Source of the DNA: Glebionis coronaria
Lineage: Eukaryota > Streptophyta > Magnoliopsida > Asterales > Asteraceae
Assembly (NCBI GenBank): GCA_025667525.1
Contig: JANFOE010000050.1
Location: 1,550,001 to 1,614,000, forward strand
Direction: 5' to 3'
Length of the DNA stretch: 64,000 nucleotides
In this document: piece by piece, positions 1 through 11,400 of the stretch
How the letters are laid out: every line of letters begins with the position of its first letter
Position numbering within the stretch: position 1 is the stretch's first letter
Made by a program: the position numbers and the translations under genes
The notes under the pieces: model-generated
The model's database searches: none
The model's input: only the letters and a program-made list of their open reading frames with translations
Told to the model about the DNA's origin: nothing

Positions 1-2
1 TC

Positions 3-872
3 AAGATGAGTGCTTTGGGGGAGATGAACTTCTTTCTTGGTTTACAAGTTCAGCAGAAAGAAGATGGTATCTTCATCTCCCAGGATAAATATGTTGCTGA
101 AATCTTGAAGAAGTTTGGCTTTTCTCCACATGAAAAGAGGGCTTCTACTCCTATGGATAGAGAACACCCCTGGGGAAAGATTGGAGATGGGAAAGATGTT
201 GATGTCAGGCATTATAGATCCATGATTGGATCCTTGATGTATCTTACTGCTTCCAGACCTGATATCATGTTTGCTGTATGTGCTTGTGCACGTCATCAAG
301 TGACTCCCAAAGAATGTCACCTTTATGCTGTGAAGAGGATCTTTAGGTACCTAAGATGTTTCCCTAATCTTGGTTTGTGGTACCCAAAGGATTCACCATT
401 GGAGCTGATTGCATATTCAGATAGTGATTATGGAGGTGACAAGTTTGATAGGAAATCCACAACTGGTGGATGTCAGTTTCTTGGGAGCAGATTAATATCT
501 TGGCAATGCAAGAAACAAACAGTGGTGGCTAACTCTACAACTGAAGCAGAGTATGTGGCTGCAGCAGCATGTTGTGGTCAAGTGTTGTGGATTCAGAACC
601 AGCTGTTGGATTATGGGTATAATTTCATGCATACTAAGATATTTGTTGACAATAATAGTACTTTATGCATCATTAAGAATCCTGTACATCATTCTAAAAC
701 TAAACACATAGAAATTAGACACCATTTTATAAGAGATTGCTTTTAGAAAGGTTTAATACAACCAGATAGGGTTGACACTGAGGAAAATGTGTCAGATTTA
801 TTAACTAAACCTTTTGATACTGGAAGATTTCAATACTTGGTAACAAGTATTGGAATGGTTAATCTCACTTAA
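3..872 (+). pseudogene. Copia pol C-terminus: RT connection and RNase H, one nonsense codon
   Basis: This is the C-terminal part of a copia polyprotein that would reverse-transcribe element RNA and degrade the RNA strand in cytoplasmic particles. The sequence opens with LGEMNFFLGLQV, the segment after the RT active site, and runs through the YLTASRPDI segment typical of copia. RNase H follows with the acidic residues expected in YSDSDYGGD, TEAEYVA and FVDNNST, then KTKHIEIRHHFIRD. A TAG at 744-746 interrupts the frame. The same frame continues to a TAA at 870-872 and encodes the conserved tail (VSDLLTKPFD...), so the TAG looks like a point nonsense mutation and not the natural end. The start lies upstream of the window. 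Confidence 0.88.
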
Positions 873-2129
873 TATGTGTTTTGGATTCTTTTTGTAAAAG
901 TATGTACAGGATGATGCATTATTATTATTGGTCTTGTTGATGATTTAGATTTTCCACTATATTTTTCTAACACTGACAAAGGTTGTTTGAACACTGATAA
1001 GTGTTTTTGCAATGTTGTCAGCAATATAATTGTCTAACGCTGACAAAGCTTCTTTCAACGCTGTTATGTGTTATCGGGGCGTTGTCAGCAACAATGTTAG
1101 TTTTGTGGTTTTCAATCTAAATGTGCAGATGGTGTTAGCAGTATACCATTGGATACAGAGTTGCTTATGGATCAAAGGAGAAGCATTTGGATAAGTTTTT
1201 ATTTATGGATGATGGTTGGAATGTTTCATTCCTATCTTGACATAAATTTTTTATGTTCATGCATGTTTTTAGCAAACTCTTTGTATCTTTGTTTAAGGGG
1301 AGGTTTTAGGAACCTTTAGGATTTTTAGGTATCCATATGATACTCTTATCACAATTCTAGATTGTGTCCACAGGTGAGTATGGGTTAGTTTTACTAAACC
1401 ATGAGGCACTGTAGCATGCATAGTATATCACCTTTGCATGCTGCCAAGACATTTTTGGCCTAGAATTGGTTGTGGTCTGTTGGGAGACTTGGGAATGATT
1501 TTGATATGGGATTTACCTGGGAGTAACAAGGATTTTATAAGGTAACTTGGTTGTTAAGAATTTTGGTTAGCAAGGGACACTAGAGGACTGTTATGTCTAT
1601 CTTGCTTATGCAAGTGTGCATAACTGGACAGTGCTTGCCGCCCTATAATAATTATCATCTTTTGGTTATTTTCTCTAGGATAAATTACTTGTTAAGGTCA
1701 TTTTTCATTTTTTAAAACAATTTTATTTTTGGACGCTGACAAGATTTTTCCAAGCGTTGTTGTGACCAAAATGGACGCTGACATGGCTTTAGGCGAACGT
1801 TGACAAGATTATAGCCGTTGGGCGTTGATGGGTTATATTTGAACGTTGACACTCAATGGGACCTACCCAGTTGTTAGTTTTTGACATATTTTCAAGCCGT
1901 AATTTTAGGAGTTGTTACTTTCATTAAATGCATGAGATAACTTCTAACTTTTTCAATATTTTCATGATTAGTTTTTGAAAATCTTTGCCTATTTTTGGGC
2001 CAATCACATGCATTCTTTATCTCCTATAAATTTGGCTCCTATTTTTAAACAGGGTATCTATAATTCTTGTCTAACACTTTTCTCTTATCAACCTTCATCT
2101 TCTACACTTCAAATTAACAGCTTTCATCA
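873..2129 (+). other. Copia non-coding spacer between pol and the third ORF
   Basis: About 1.25 kb without a convincing ORF. It holds roughly a dozen copies of a short motif, consensus RCGYTGACAAG, clustered at about 968-1090 and 1732-1850, all in the element sense. In SIRE-type elements a downstream ORF may be expressed from a spliced RNA. I could not identify a splice acceptor with confidence, nor any promoter. Confidence 0.6.
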
Positions 2130-5100
2130 ATGGCACCAAGATTTAACTCAGCAGAATTGGATTTGGGGTTCAAGTCTCAACACAACATGATTGCTTATCT
2201 TGTTGCTGATAATGATTTGTTTCCTCAATACACACAAATGGTGGCGTATTTGAACGCATCCCCTTTAAGGTATGCTCTTTCTCATGCACCACTCATTCCA
2301 GTCACACACATTAAGCAGTTTTGGAACACTGTTAGTTCCTCAACAGTTAATGGAGTGACCACATTAACTTCTATTGTTCATGGGAGATCTTGGGTGGTTA
2401 CTGAGGCCTTGGTACGCCAGGCCTTGCATCTTGATGATGCTGATGGTGTAACCATTCTTCCCATAACTGAAATAGAACAAGGGCTTAGGGCTTTGGGATA
2501 CCCTATTCCTGATGAAGGTACTCTTAATAAGTACCATAAGCAGGAATTTCCCCCAGCCTGGAAGTACCTCATTCACATTCTCCTTCAATGTTTGAGTCCC
2601 AAATGTACTGCACATAATGAGATTAACAGATCTATTGCTAGTGCTATTGTGTGCATTGCAACAGGGCAAAAATATAACTATTCTAAAATGATTTTTGAAG
2701 GAATGTGTAAAAACAAGGGGACAAAAATGCCTTTGGCTTATCCCCGTTTTCTACAAATGATTTTTGATGATCAAAGATATTGTTCAAGGGATCACAATGA
2801 TTTTTATAAAATCCCTAAACAAAAGAAAGCTATTTTGCAAAGATGGATTCACCACCTCATAGAGACTTACCTTTAACCCCAGCCATGCTTGCTGTTATTG
2901 CAGCAGCACAACCCCAACCAGACCCCCAACCTCATATAGACCCTCACCCACAACTTGAACCTATTCCTGAACCTTTACCCTCACCTGAACAAATGCAAAT
3001 AGACCAAGAACCCTTTGACGCTGACACATCAAATGTTGGCGTTGATGTGCCTATTTCCAACGCTGGCACCCAACCATCACAATCCCAAACACCCCTTAAC
3101 CAACCCACATCTACCCATTCTTCCACACCATCTTCCACACCACCTGAATATAGGTTGATCAAACGCCAAAGGACTACTGGAGAGTTCTCCTCTGGTGGTC
3201 CTAGCCATGAAGCAGAGAGAACCACCACCACAAGTGTGGCTGGTGACCTGGATGAGGCTGGGACTATTGGTTCTGGCTTAGAAGCTGGCCAAGGCAGTCC
3301 CACCATCATTAAGTCCTCATCCATGCCCAATGAACCTGACTTGGGAGGTCAAATCCCCATTTCAGAAGAGGGCAGACTGGAACCAATGACTCTTTTGGAA
3401 TTGACGGCTGTCTGCATTAGCTTGCAAAAGCAAAATGCAGACTTAGTATAAATTGTCAGCTCACAAGGCCTTGAACTCAAGGAATTGAGGGAGAGGATTG
3501 TTGTTTTGGAGAATGATCATGCTAGGAGAGGTATGGAGGAGTCTTCCAAAGGGGAGGAAGATCAAAGAAATCTGAGTGATAAGAGCAGTCAAGATGGTCA
3601 ATCAATGGATGTTGCTGAAGCTCTTACTACTTTGAAGGAACAAACAGGTTTTGATACGTCCTTAATCTCTCCAACCAATCTAAATTTATCATTTACAGCA
3701 ATGTTGAGAGAGGTTACACAAGGCGCTGAGGGAAAATATTTGAGCGTTGACAAGACAAATTTGGACGCTGATAGAAGTATTTTGGGCGTTGATAGAGGAA
3801 ATTTGGGCGTTGACAGATCTGCATATGGAGGTGATGTATTCCAGTCATCATCTATCATCAAGGATGTTCCTACTCAGGTATTACCATCTACCTTACCAAC
3901 CATTGCACCATCAGATAAGGGTAAGGGTATATTGGTAGAAGAGATTGTTCCAAAGAATGCAGCTCAAGTTGAATTTGATAGAAGATTGGCTGAGCAAATG
4001 ATGGAACAAGGTGAAAAAGAAAAGTCACCATTTGTTGTGACTTCTGAAGAAGAAAGTGATGGAGCTAGCTCAGACTCAAGTGTGATGATTATAGAACCAG
4101 AAAGGCTTGAGTATGGTGATGAGCTTGCTAGGGAAAAGTTGAGAGATTTAAAGTTGCAGATTGACTTTGATATGCCAGAGGTGGTTCAGATGTACAATTC
4201 TTGGGAAGAAAGCTGTATGGATAATCCAGACTTGACCATTTCAGATCAAATATGGGGTTTGGAGCATCTTCTTAGAGTTCAGAAGGATTGTAAGGTGATT
4301 TTGAAGCACAAGGCAAGCAATATTCTCTCTGAGTTGAAAAGGGATAGAAGGAAGCTCTACTTTATGTTGCTCAGATGTCATGGAGTTGGATGGACACATC
4401 AGAAGCTGAAGGCCTTGACATTTGATGAGTTGGAACATAGGGCTTATCCTATTTGGGTGAAAGTGCGGGAAGAAAACACTTTCAGACTTATTTCAGATGA
4501 AAGAAAGGAGCAACTTGCAGAAGAGATGGAAATCAAGAAAGCTATGATGATTCCCAGGCCAGTGAAGAAGGGATTTACACTTGAGTTTCCAAAAGATATG
4601 AATCAACTATATCCAAGTGAAGCAGTTATTAGAAAGAGCCTCAAGCTCTCCCCATTAGAAGCTTCAGATATGGTGCAGGTGTTACCATTAGATTCCAGGA
4701 ATCCAATTGTGAGTTATGATGAGGATGAATGTGGATTCTGGAAGATTGGAAGATATGGCAAGGAGGTACACACTTTTACCACTCTCATATCTTTATTTGC
4801 AAGTTGTGATAGAGAAGACTTGGTGGACCTTTGGAGGTTGCTGGAGACCAAGTATGAGGCTGAAGCACCAACTTCAGCTAATGGAATAAAACTTTGGACC
4901 ACATTCAAAAGAATGTGTGGGACAAATGAGGAAGATCCTGAAATATGAAAGGATCTTGAAGATGACCTCAGTGGTCTTCAATGGAGGTTATATTCAGCTG
5001 CTGGTGTATACCATTTGAGTTCTACAAAGTTTGCTGAGTATCTACTTGTAGATGCTCAGTATTTCATATCCAAGGCTGTTTTGGAAAAGATGAAGGACAC

Positions 5101-5200
5101 CCAGTTGGAGATAGATTATACAAGTGACGTGGCAAAGAATTTAATCAGATTTATTTATTACCAATATGATAAGGTTTGTCAGACTCCTCCAAGTTCTTAA
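2130..5200 (+). pseudogene. Third ORF of the SIRE-type copia (env-position protein), frameshifted
   Basis: A long ORF in the position where Sireviruses carry their extra gene. Its function is unknown. Codons from 2130 encode a folded-looking N-terminal region (MAPRFNSAELDLG..., PRFLQMIFDDQRY). The frame ends at 2876 and coding continues in another frame from about 2843, so either a frameshift or a second overlapping ORF is present. That frame runs to 5200 with in-frame stops at 3449-3451 and 4946-4948. It has a Pro/Gln/Thr-rich low-complexity stretch (2880-3150), a charged coiled-coil-like part (about 3480-3560), a seven-residue repeat (3740-3830), an acidic Ser-rich segment containing SSDSSVMIIEPE (about 4040-4115) and a C-terminal globular part. 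I see no signal peptide or convincing membrane segment, so envelope is only a positional label. Uncharacterised plant proteins annotated as synaptobrevin/longin-like may be relatives, but I cannot check that. Confidence 0.6.
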
Positions 5201-5242
5201 TGATTATTCAAAAACTTGATCATAAGAGTGGATATCAAGTTT

Positions 5243-5250
5243 AGGGGAGG
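5243..5250 (+). promoter_or_regulatory. Polypurine tract of SIRE-type copia
   Basis: AGGGGAGG lies two bases before the LTR, the usual place for the plus-strand DNA primer. It fixes the LTR start at TGTTGGGA (5253). Confidence 0.85.
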
Positions 5251-5252
5251 AT

Positions 5253-5778
5253 TGTTGGGAATAAATTAAGGCCAGATCACTTGAACGCTGACAAGAACAA
5301 CTTAAGCGTTGACAAGAACAAAGTGAGCGCTGACAGCTCAAGCGTTGACAAGTTAAAGTCAAGCGTTGACAGATTGAAGACAAGCACTGATGGAAGATAT
5401 AAGCTACACGTTTATTATGTTCTAGAATACTTCTAGTAAGGATAGAAACGACAATGTATTTTCTATGTTTATCTTTATCTAGAATAGTTGATACGTAGCT
5501 TATTGTACAAGGCTTCTTAGTCTATAAAAGAAGGCCTTTAGGTTAATGTTTAGTATCAAGTTTTATATAAGTTTTCATTCGTAAACATCTTTCATTGTAA
5601 GCAAGTTCGACATTCATAATCAAAGTGAAAGTTTTGTTTACATCTTGTGTTCTTGTTTAAGTATTAAATTCCTCATAATACTTAGATTCACAAAGCATAT
5701 AACAAAGGTTTCTCTACGTGTTATACTTGATCTAATCTCGTATACACAAAGCTAATCGATCTAAGTTTGGGATCAACA
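5253..5778 (+). repeat. 3' LTR of SIRE-type copia
   Basis: 526 bp, beginning TGTTG and ending CAACA (short inverted ends). The first 140 bases (U3) carry six copies of the RCGYTGACA motif at 5284-5394, spaced about 21 bp apart. A TATA-like box lies downstream. The end at 5778 is inferred from the terminal CA and the inverted pentamer, because the partner LTR is not visible. Confidence 0.8.
5523..5530 (+). promoter_or_regulatory. TATA box in the copia LTR
   Basis: TATAAAAG, placed about 130 bp downstream of the U3 motif array. This is a standard arrangement for an LTR RNA polymerase II promoter. Confidence 0.55.
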
Positions 5779-6262
5779 CGGATTATTGGGTGCATTTTTA
5801 TTAATGCGAAGGGTCCTCATTTGTTGTGGGCTTAACGTGTCAAGTGTCAGTTTCGGGCAATAGGAAATGTAGTTACCTTTAAGTATTAATGGTATGTGCA
5901 TTACTACTTCAGTGAATGTTTATTGTCCAAACTTACTTTATTAAACCTGTGAATTCACCAACTTTATGTTGACTCTCTAAGCATGTTTTTCTCAGGAAAC
6001 TGAAGCAGGTATTTGGTGTGCATGGAGTCAAGCATCATGATAGGCTGTATTTATAGAGCTCATCGGGGGTTTTATAAACTAGGGAATAATCAATCTGCTG
6101 AATAATGTTTAAGACAATTTTTATAACTTTTGCACACTGGTTCATGTAATAATTGTATTGATAATCTTTTATCTGTTGCTCTACATACTATCTACTGTTG
6201 ATCCACCTACATGACACCCAATTATTATTTCCGCTGCATTTGACCTATTTGGGGGTGTCACA
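5779..6262 (+). repeat. Tail of an older gypsy-type LTR into which the copia inserted
   Basis: No ORF. It contains the segment CACCAACTTTATGTTGAC followed by a pyrimidine-rich TTTTCTCAGG, a layout that recurs in altered form at about 29660 and 56480, and ends GGGGGTGTCACA. That end is what an LTR starting TGTGACACC would show. The 5' part is outside the window or displaced by the copia element. Classification as an LTR is inference. Confidence 0.45.
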
Positions 6263-6265
6263 CAT

Positions 6266-6534
6266 GATGTTTGTTTCGCAAGTATTAAGTTATTACAAGA
6301 GATTACCAAACAATTGACTAGAAACACAAACACGGGCACGTATACCTTTTCATGTATAGCATAGTGTTAAGGTAAGTCCAATTCGTTCCACGGGATTTGA
6401 TGTTCGTTTTGCAAGTCTTAAATTTTTATTACAAGAGATTACGAAACAATTGACTAGAAACACAAACACGGGCAAGTATAACCTATCATGTATAGCATAG
6501 TGTTGAGGTAAGTCCAGTTCGTTCCATGGGATTG
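6266..6534. repeat. Tandem duplication, two units of about 133 bp
   Basis: Unit 1 (6266-6398) and unit 2 (6399-6534) share long runs such as AATTGACTAGAAACACAAAC and TCATGTATAGCATAGTGTT, differing by scattered substitutions and small indels. It lies at the left edge of an Athila-like LTR. Confidence 0.85.
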
Positions 6535-7828
6535 GTGTTACAGAATATAAAACAATTACCTCTAGAGTGTCACAAGTTCTAAAAATACTTATCAAATGAT
6601 TAAAAGGTGTGTTTGATTAAGGTTACAACCATATAAAAGATAAGTAGCAAAGATGAATATAAGCACATAAACAATGTAAGACAACATGCCGATTACTAGT
6701 CGCACATGCAACATCTAGTTAATATAACAAAAATCCTTCTAAAGATCATGTTATCCAAAAGTATTAAGAATGGTTTATGCTGATTTCAATGGCTGAGGCA
6801 TTAGATAATATTTTATGTAAGAGTTTGTTATATGTTTTATTCCACTAATCACGACAAAAGCGAATACCAAGATTCATGGACTAGATGACAAGGAATCTAT
6901 TCACTCACATGAGTACTAGTCATGATCATGAATAAACCAAACACATAGCAATAGTCTAACACAATAGCATCTAATACAAAAGCATCTTAATCATACTCAT
7001 AATCACGAACTAAGGGAGAAAGTGCGCCGCACAAACCTAATGTGTGCCGCACTTTGCCCTCACAAAGCTTATAAAATCATCTAATCATAAGGTTGTAAAA
7101 CCCCCAACCATTTGCACAAATGACTACTCCATATTAGCACTAATAACAAACATATCAACAATATATAAGTCAAAGTAAATGAATAACATGAATGAAATGA
7201 GAATTATACTAACAAATTATTAATCAATATTTGCTCCAAAAGGTTATAAGTTATGTTCCAACTTATTACAATCAACAAGCAAATTTGAAGTCCTTTCTAC
7301 AACAACAATAAGGATAGACTAACTAAAGTCTTTCTTGTATTGGTAACAATGATCAAGGATTGAAAATCCTTGATTCTTTGAACTTTAGCAACAATGGAGT
7401 ATTTCTTGTATGAATTTCTCTATGGAATCTGTGTTTTGCAAGGCCCCAGGGTCCAATATATAAACCTAGAGTAGGATGTTATCAACATGGAAGTGTAAGC
7501 CAAGAGTCTCCACTTATTGCCATGCATAATGGCACTTAATTGTGTAACTGTAGCCAAAATTGCGCCACACTTTTCAAATGTGCGCCGTAATTTTGGTAGT
7601 TCTCCAAATTCGTAGTATATGTGCGCCGCACTTTGGCTCATTTTCAGCACACTTTATTCTTTAGTCCTTTTCTTTCTGTATCTTCATTTCTTTCTTCCAT
7701 GGTTTTATTCTTTCACTACTATCAAACAATACTTAATATTAGTAACAATTCAACACATAATTTATTTATTTACATATCAAACAAGGACAAATGCATCATT
7801 ACAAACATGTATAAATGAGGCGTTATCA
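6266..7828 (-). repeat. Old Athila-like LTR, minus orientation
   Basis: The right edge reads ...GCGTTATCA followed by AATTTTCCACACTTAACTTC. On the minus strand that is a purine-rich tract (AAGTGTGGAAAATT) followed by an LTR starting TGATAACGCC. The complete Athila element in this window has the same arrangement (polypurine tract then TGATAGGTG). Five copies or near-copies of GTGCGCCGCAC occur at about 7021, 7041, 7561, 7579 and 7620. The left boundary is uncertain. Confidence 0.5.
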
Positions 7829-8231
7829 AATTTTCCACACTTAACTTCTTGCTTGCCCTCAAGCAAGTTAAAAATATGATTTTAATAAGTGTCGAAAGAA
7901 TAGATAAGGCCAACAATTAAAAGTAAAGATAACGCCACAAAACACCTCACGAAGTAGATATTTTGATTTCACACACTCTCATATAAATGGGTAAATTATC
8001 ACTCAAAAGCACGATCATGAAAAGTAAATTACCATAAGCTTGTACAAGGAACTAAACTAAACCAATTTGGCGTAAGTACCAAGTAAAATATCAAAAGAGG
8101 TCTTTTTCAATAACTTTTTATTACCACCACATGCTAAAAGAGTGTACAATATATCATTTTCCACCATATTAATTCCATACTTTTCACTATATACTTCTAG
8201 GCTCCTTTTGCCTTTTATTCCCTTCTTCTAT
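7829..8231 (-). other. Remnant of Athila-like 3' untranslated region
   Basis: Non-coding sequence next to the LTR. It starts with the presumed polypurine tract and a 'CCCTCAAGCAAG' segment resembling the 'CCCTCATGCAATG' segment at the same place in the complete Athila element. It is truncated by the microsatellite. Confidence 0.4.
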
Positions 8232-8414
<183 letters not shown>

Positions 8415-11400
8415 GGGCTAAGTTTGACATAGGAAAATAAGATGGCACCATGTCATATCCTACATGGCATTTTCTTATTGGCTATTGGGTTATATGTAAT
8501 TTATTTTGGAAAGTAGATATTTGTGAAGGTGAAAATTCGGAATAAAACATATAATTTCCAAATAAATATATGCAGCCAACATACATCCGTATATTATATT
8601 GCGCTAAATCTGTAAAACTTAATGATGTACGTTTTTTTTCTCAAAATCCTAATGATTTTATGTTGGTGTCTCTTTCTCAAAACCCTAATAATTTTTTGTC
8701 AAAACCCTAATGATTTTATGTTGGTGTCTCGTTTTAAACCATAATAGTTTTGCAGGTTAGATTTTCTTTTTTGGCAGAAAAGATTATGGAGATAGTGAAG
8801 GATCAATCGATTAACAAGGTTTGCACATAATTAAAAGGTTTTGTTCAAATCATATATACCCATCTTTAGTATACCGACAACCCTAATCATCATTGTACGA
8901 AATCTTAATATGATTTTAATCATAGTTCTACGGGTAATAACTCTCTTTTCAAAACCTTAATCATCCTTGTGTCAGAATATGTAAACTCCTCCTAAATGGT
9001 TTTATTTTTTTATTCTTTTTATTAAACTGTCATGGGTTGGATCATGATAATCACAAAGTTAGTTCTATTTATTTAATGAAGGGATTTCAATAATTAAGGT
9101 TTGATCAATTGCTTTGTTAGTATGTTGCCATCGATAAGATACGATGCATGGAAAATATAGCATGAGCATGGAATAGCATGAACATGAATGAATTTTCGGT
9201 GCAAAGGTGAGAGTTTCTATATAAGGTTATCTAAAGTTTCTGTTGTAGTGAGGTTGTTGGAAATAAAACCATCTTTTTCTTTGCAGAGCTTTTGGGAGGT
9301 TCTTAGTTTGTTAAACTTAAGATACTGCAAGTGTGCAAGATCAGAGAATTGTTGATGCATAAGCTAATGGGTAGGTCGGAGGTTCTCGAAGTTCTGGAGG
9401 TTCAAAGAGTTTAGGTTTTGCTGGTGGATAAAGAGGTTTGCTTCACCTATGTCTTTATTGCTTATGGCTATGCACTCAAAACTTGTTAGGGTTTTGATAC
9501 AATTAATCATGTGTAGCATGGTTAAAGTAGTGTAGCTATTATTCATTGCACCCATTTGTAATGAAGTTAAAAAGTTGCGAATGACATGGATATGTCTAGA
9601 CACCAAGTTTGAGGAATCTCTCAAACTTCAAACAGACTGTCACAATACTACTCTTATGCTTGGGTGATCACACAACAGTAGCGCTTTCGACTACACTTGG
9701 TATGTATAACAATTTGTTTCTTTCTATCTCACGTGTTTTCTTAAACATTGTTATAACGATTTGCTTTTACCATTTTATTTCTTTGTCACAGGTTAATGGG
9801 AATACAGGTTCTATACATACGGAGAATTGAGCTCCGAGCAGATTACATTGAGCCAATGATTTATAATTAGGTACGCGTGTCTCACTTAATTACTTTAAAT
9901 TTCAAGTTTTCATTATATTTAGAGTGTCATTTTCAATTTTTGCTTTTCAAGTTCACCGAAGGAAAGTACATATGTATATATGTACAGGGGAAAAGACATA
10001 GATTGGATACGAAGGTTTGTACAGGGGAAAAGACTCGAGATGTTATACGTTGGAAAAAGTAAACCATGGGAAAAAGCAACCAGATTATGGTTTGAGAATG
10101 ATAACATGCATCTTCATTATTCAACTGATCATACATAAAATAAAGTAACAGGATCCTGTGCTGATCCTCTTTACCATCACCAAAGAGAATAAGCCCACTA
10201 AGAATGTCTAAATCTAATTTATGCAACTGATATATGACAACTGGTGTAATCGCCTATTGTGTTGTTTGTGGTATCTTATGGAGTTTACATGGATTTGTTT
10301 TATTCCACACTATCTTACTAATCAACCGCATCTGCTAATTCTGTTGTTTACAGATACTTTAGGCAATCTGCAAGTTAATTACCGACATCACAAGTGCCCA
10401 TTTTGTTTTCAAAATTTGGAGAATAGAATAATCAACCATTGGCGATATCGAGACCAAACTCTTCTCTAAGAGCAGCATTAAATCTTTTTTTAAGTTATGT
10501 TTTATCTACATCAGATGATCCCTTCTTTTAAGTTTGTGCTCAGTTCACTGTTTTGCTTCAAACACAACAGGCTGGGTCAGCCAGCTTTTTATCCTCATCA
10601 AACTACACGGTTTACATGGTTTGGGTATATATTCTGTTGTTTACCTTCTATACATGGTTTGGGTCATTCAGGTTTACATGGTTTGGGTTTGTTTTGTTTT
10701 TATCCTCATCAAACTACATTGTTTACATGATTAAGGTTCTTCTACCAAACCCATATCAATTGTGAACACATGTGGTGGTGTTCCTAATAATGGTTACAAT
10801 CTACTTTTGGGAACCTTTAGTACACTTTAAATTATGCCGCTGTTGGAGGATCACAATGGGATTATTGAATTCGATTCATTGTCTAACAATGGTAGTTATA
10901 GGCCACTGACATGTTTATGAATAAGTTAGATATAATTAGAGCAACGCCAATATCATTCAGTGTTAAGAAGTGTGTTGCTCTTAAAAAGGTGATTTAACTT
11001 GGATTCTTGGAACGTGCAATTTGAAATGGCCCAAGGAGAGTAATATTATGATCATTGAGAATGTTTAGTTGGGTAAAGAGATTAAAGCCTTAAAGTGCTT
11101 CATGATTAATAGTATAATTATTTTGATTAACTAAACAATGGGTTCTCATTCTTTATTTTCTATTGTAATAGTATCATTCTTTTTTAGTTTTGAATATTAG
11201 AGTTGATGTTGTTATTTGCTTACAATACATATTCAATCTTATTTTGCTTACAATGCATAAATTGTTACTATTAATATATATGTTTCTTAGATTTGTCTTA
11301 TCTCTTAGCATTGTTCAGATTCCTGGCTGAAAAGGTTCTCGGATTGCAAAATGCAACATGGGACGAAATGAGACGCCTTTCTCTAATGAAAGAAAGGAGT

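Larger units (their letters stand above)
1..5778 (+). mobile_element. Ty1/copia retrotransposon, SIRE-type, 5'-truncated by window edge
   Basis: The element contains, in order, the end of pol (reverse transcriptase connection and RNase H), about 1.25 kb without a long ORF, a long third ORF, a polypurine tract and a 3' LTR ending in CAACA. RNase H before the LTR and integrase upstream of RT is the copia order; integrase itself lies outside the window. An extra ORF after pol is characteristic of the SIRE (Sirevirus) lineage, and the RNase H sequence style (WQCKKQTVVANSTTEAEYVA) is also SIRE-like. The 5' LTR and target duplication are not in the window, so age and exact boundaries cannot be tested. 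All coding parts carry breaks, so it is non-autonomous. Confidence 0.85.

Noticed and set aside
1975..2190. 71-codon frame before the third ORF
   Set aside because: It overlaps the ORF start in another phase and has no recognisable features.
8641..8740. AAACCCTAA words as an interstitial telomere repeat
   Set aside because: Only isolated copies within a 59-bp spaced duplication; no tandem heptamers.
10497..10765. Short frames rich in FTWFG/MVWV repeats
   Set aside because: They derive from the duplicated TTTACATGGTTTGGG sequence and are open in all three frames.
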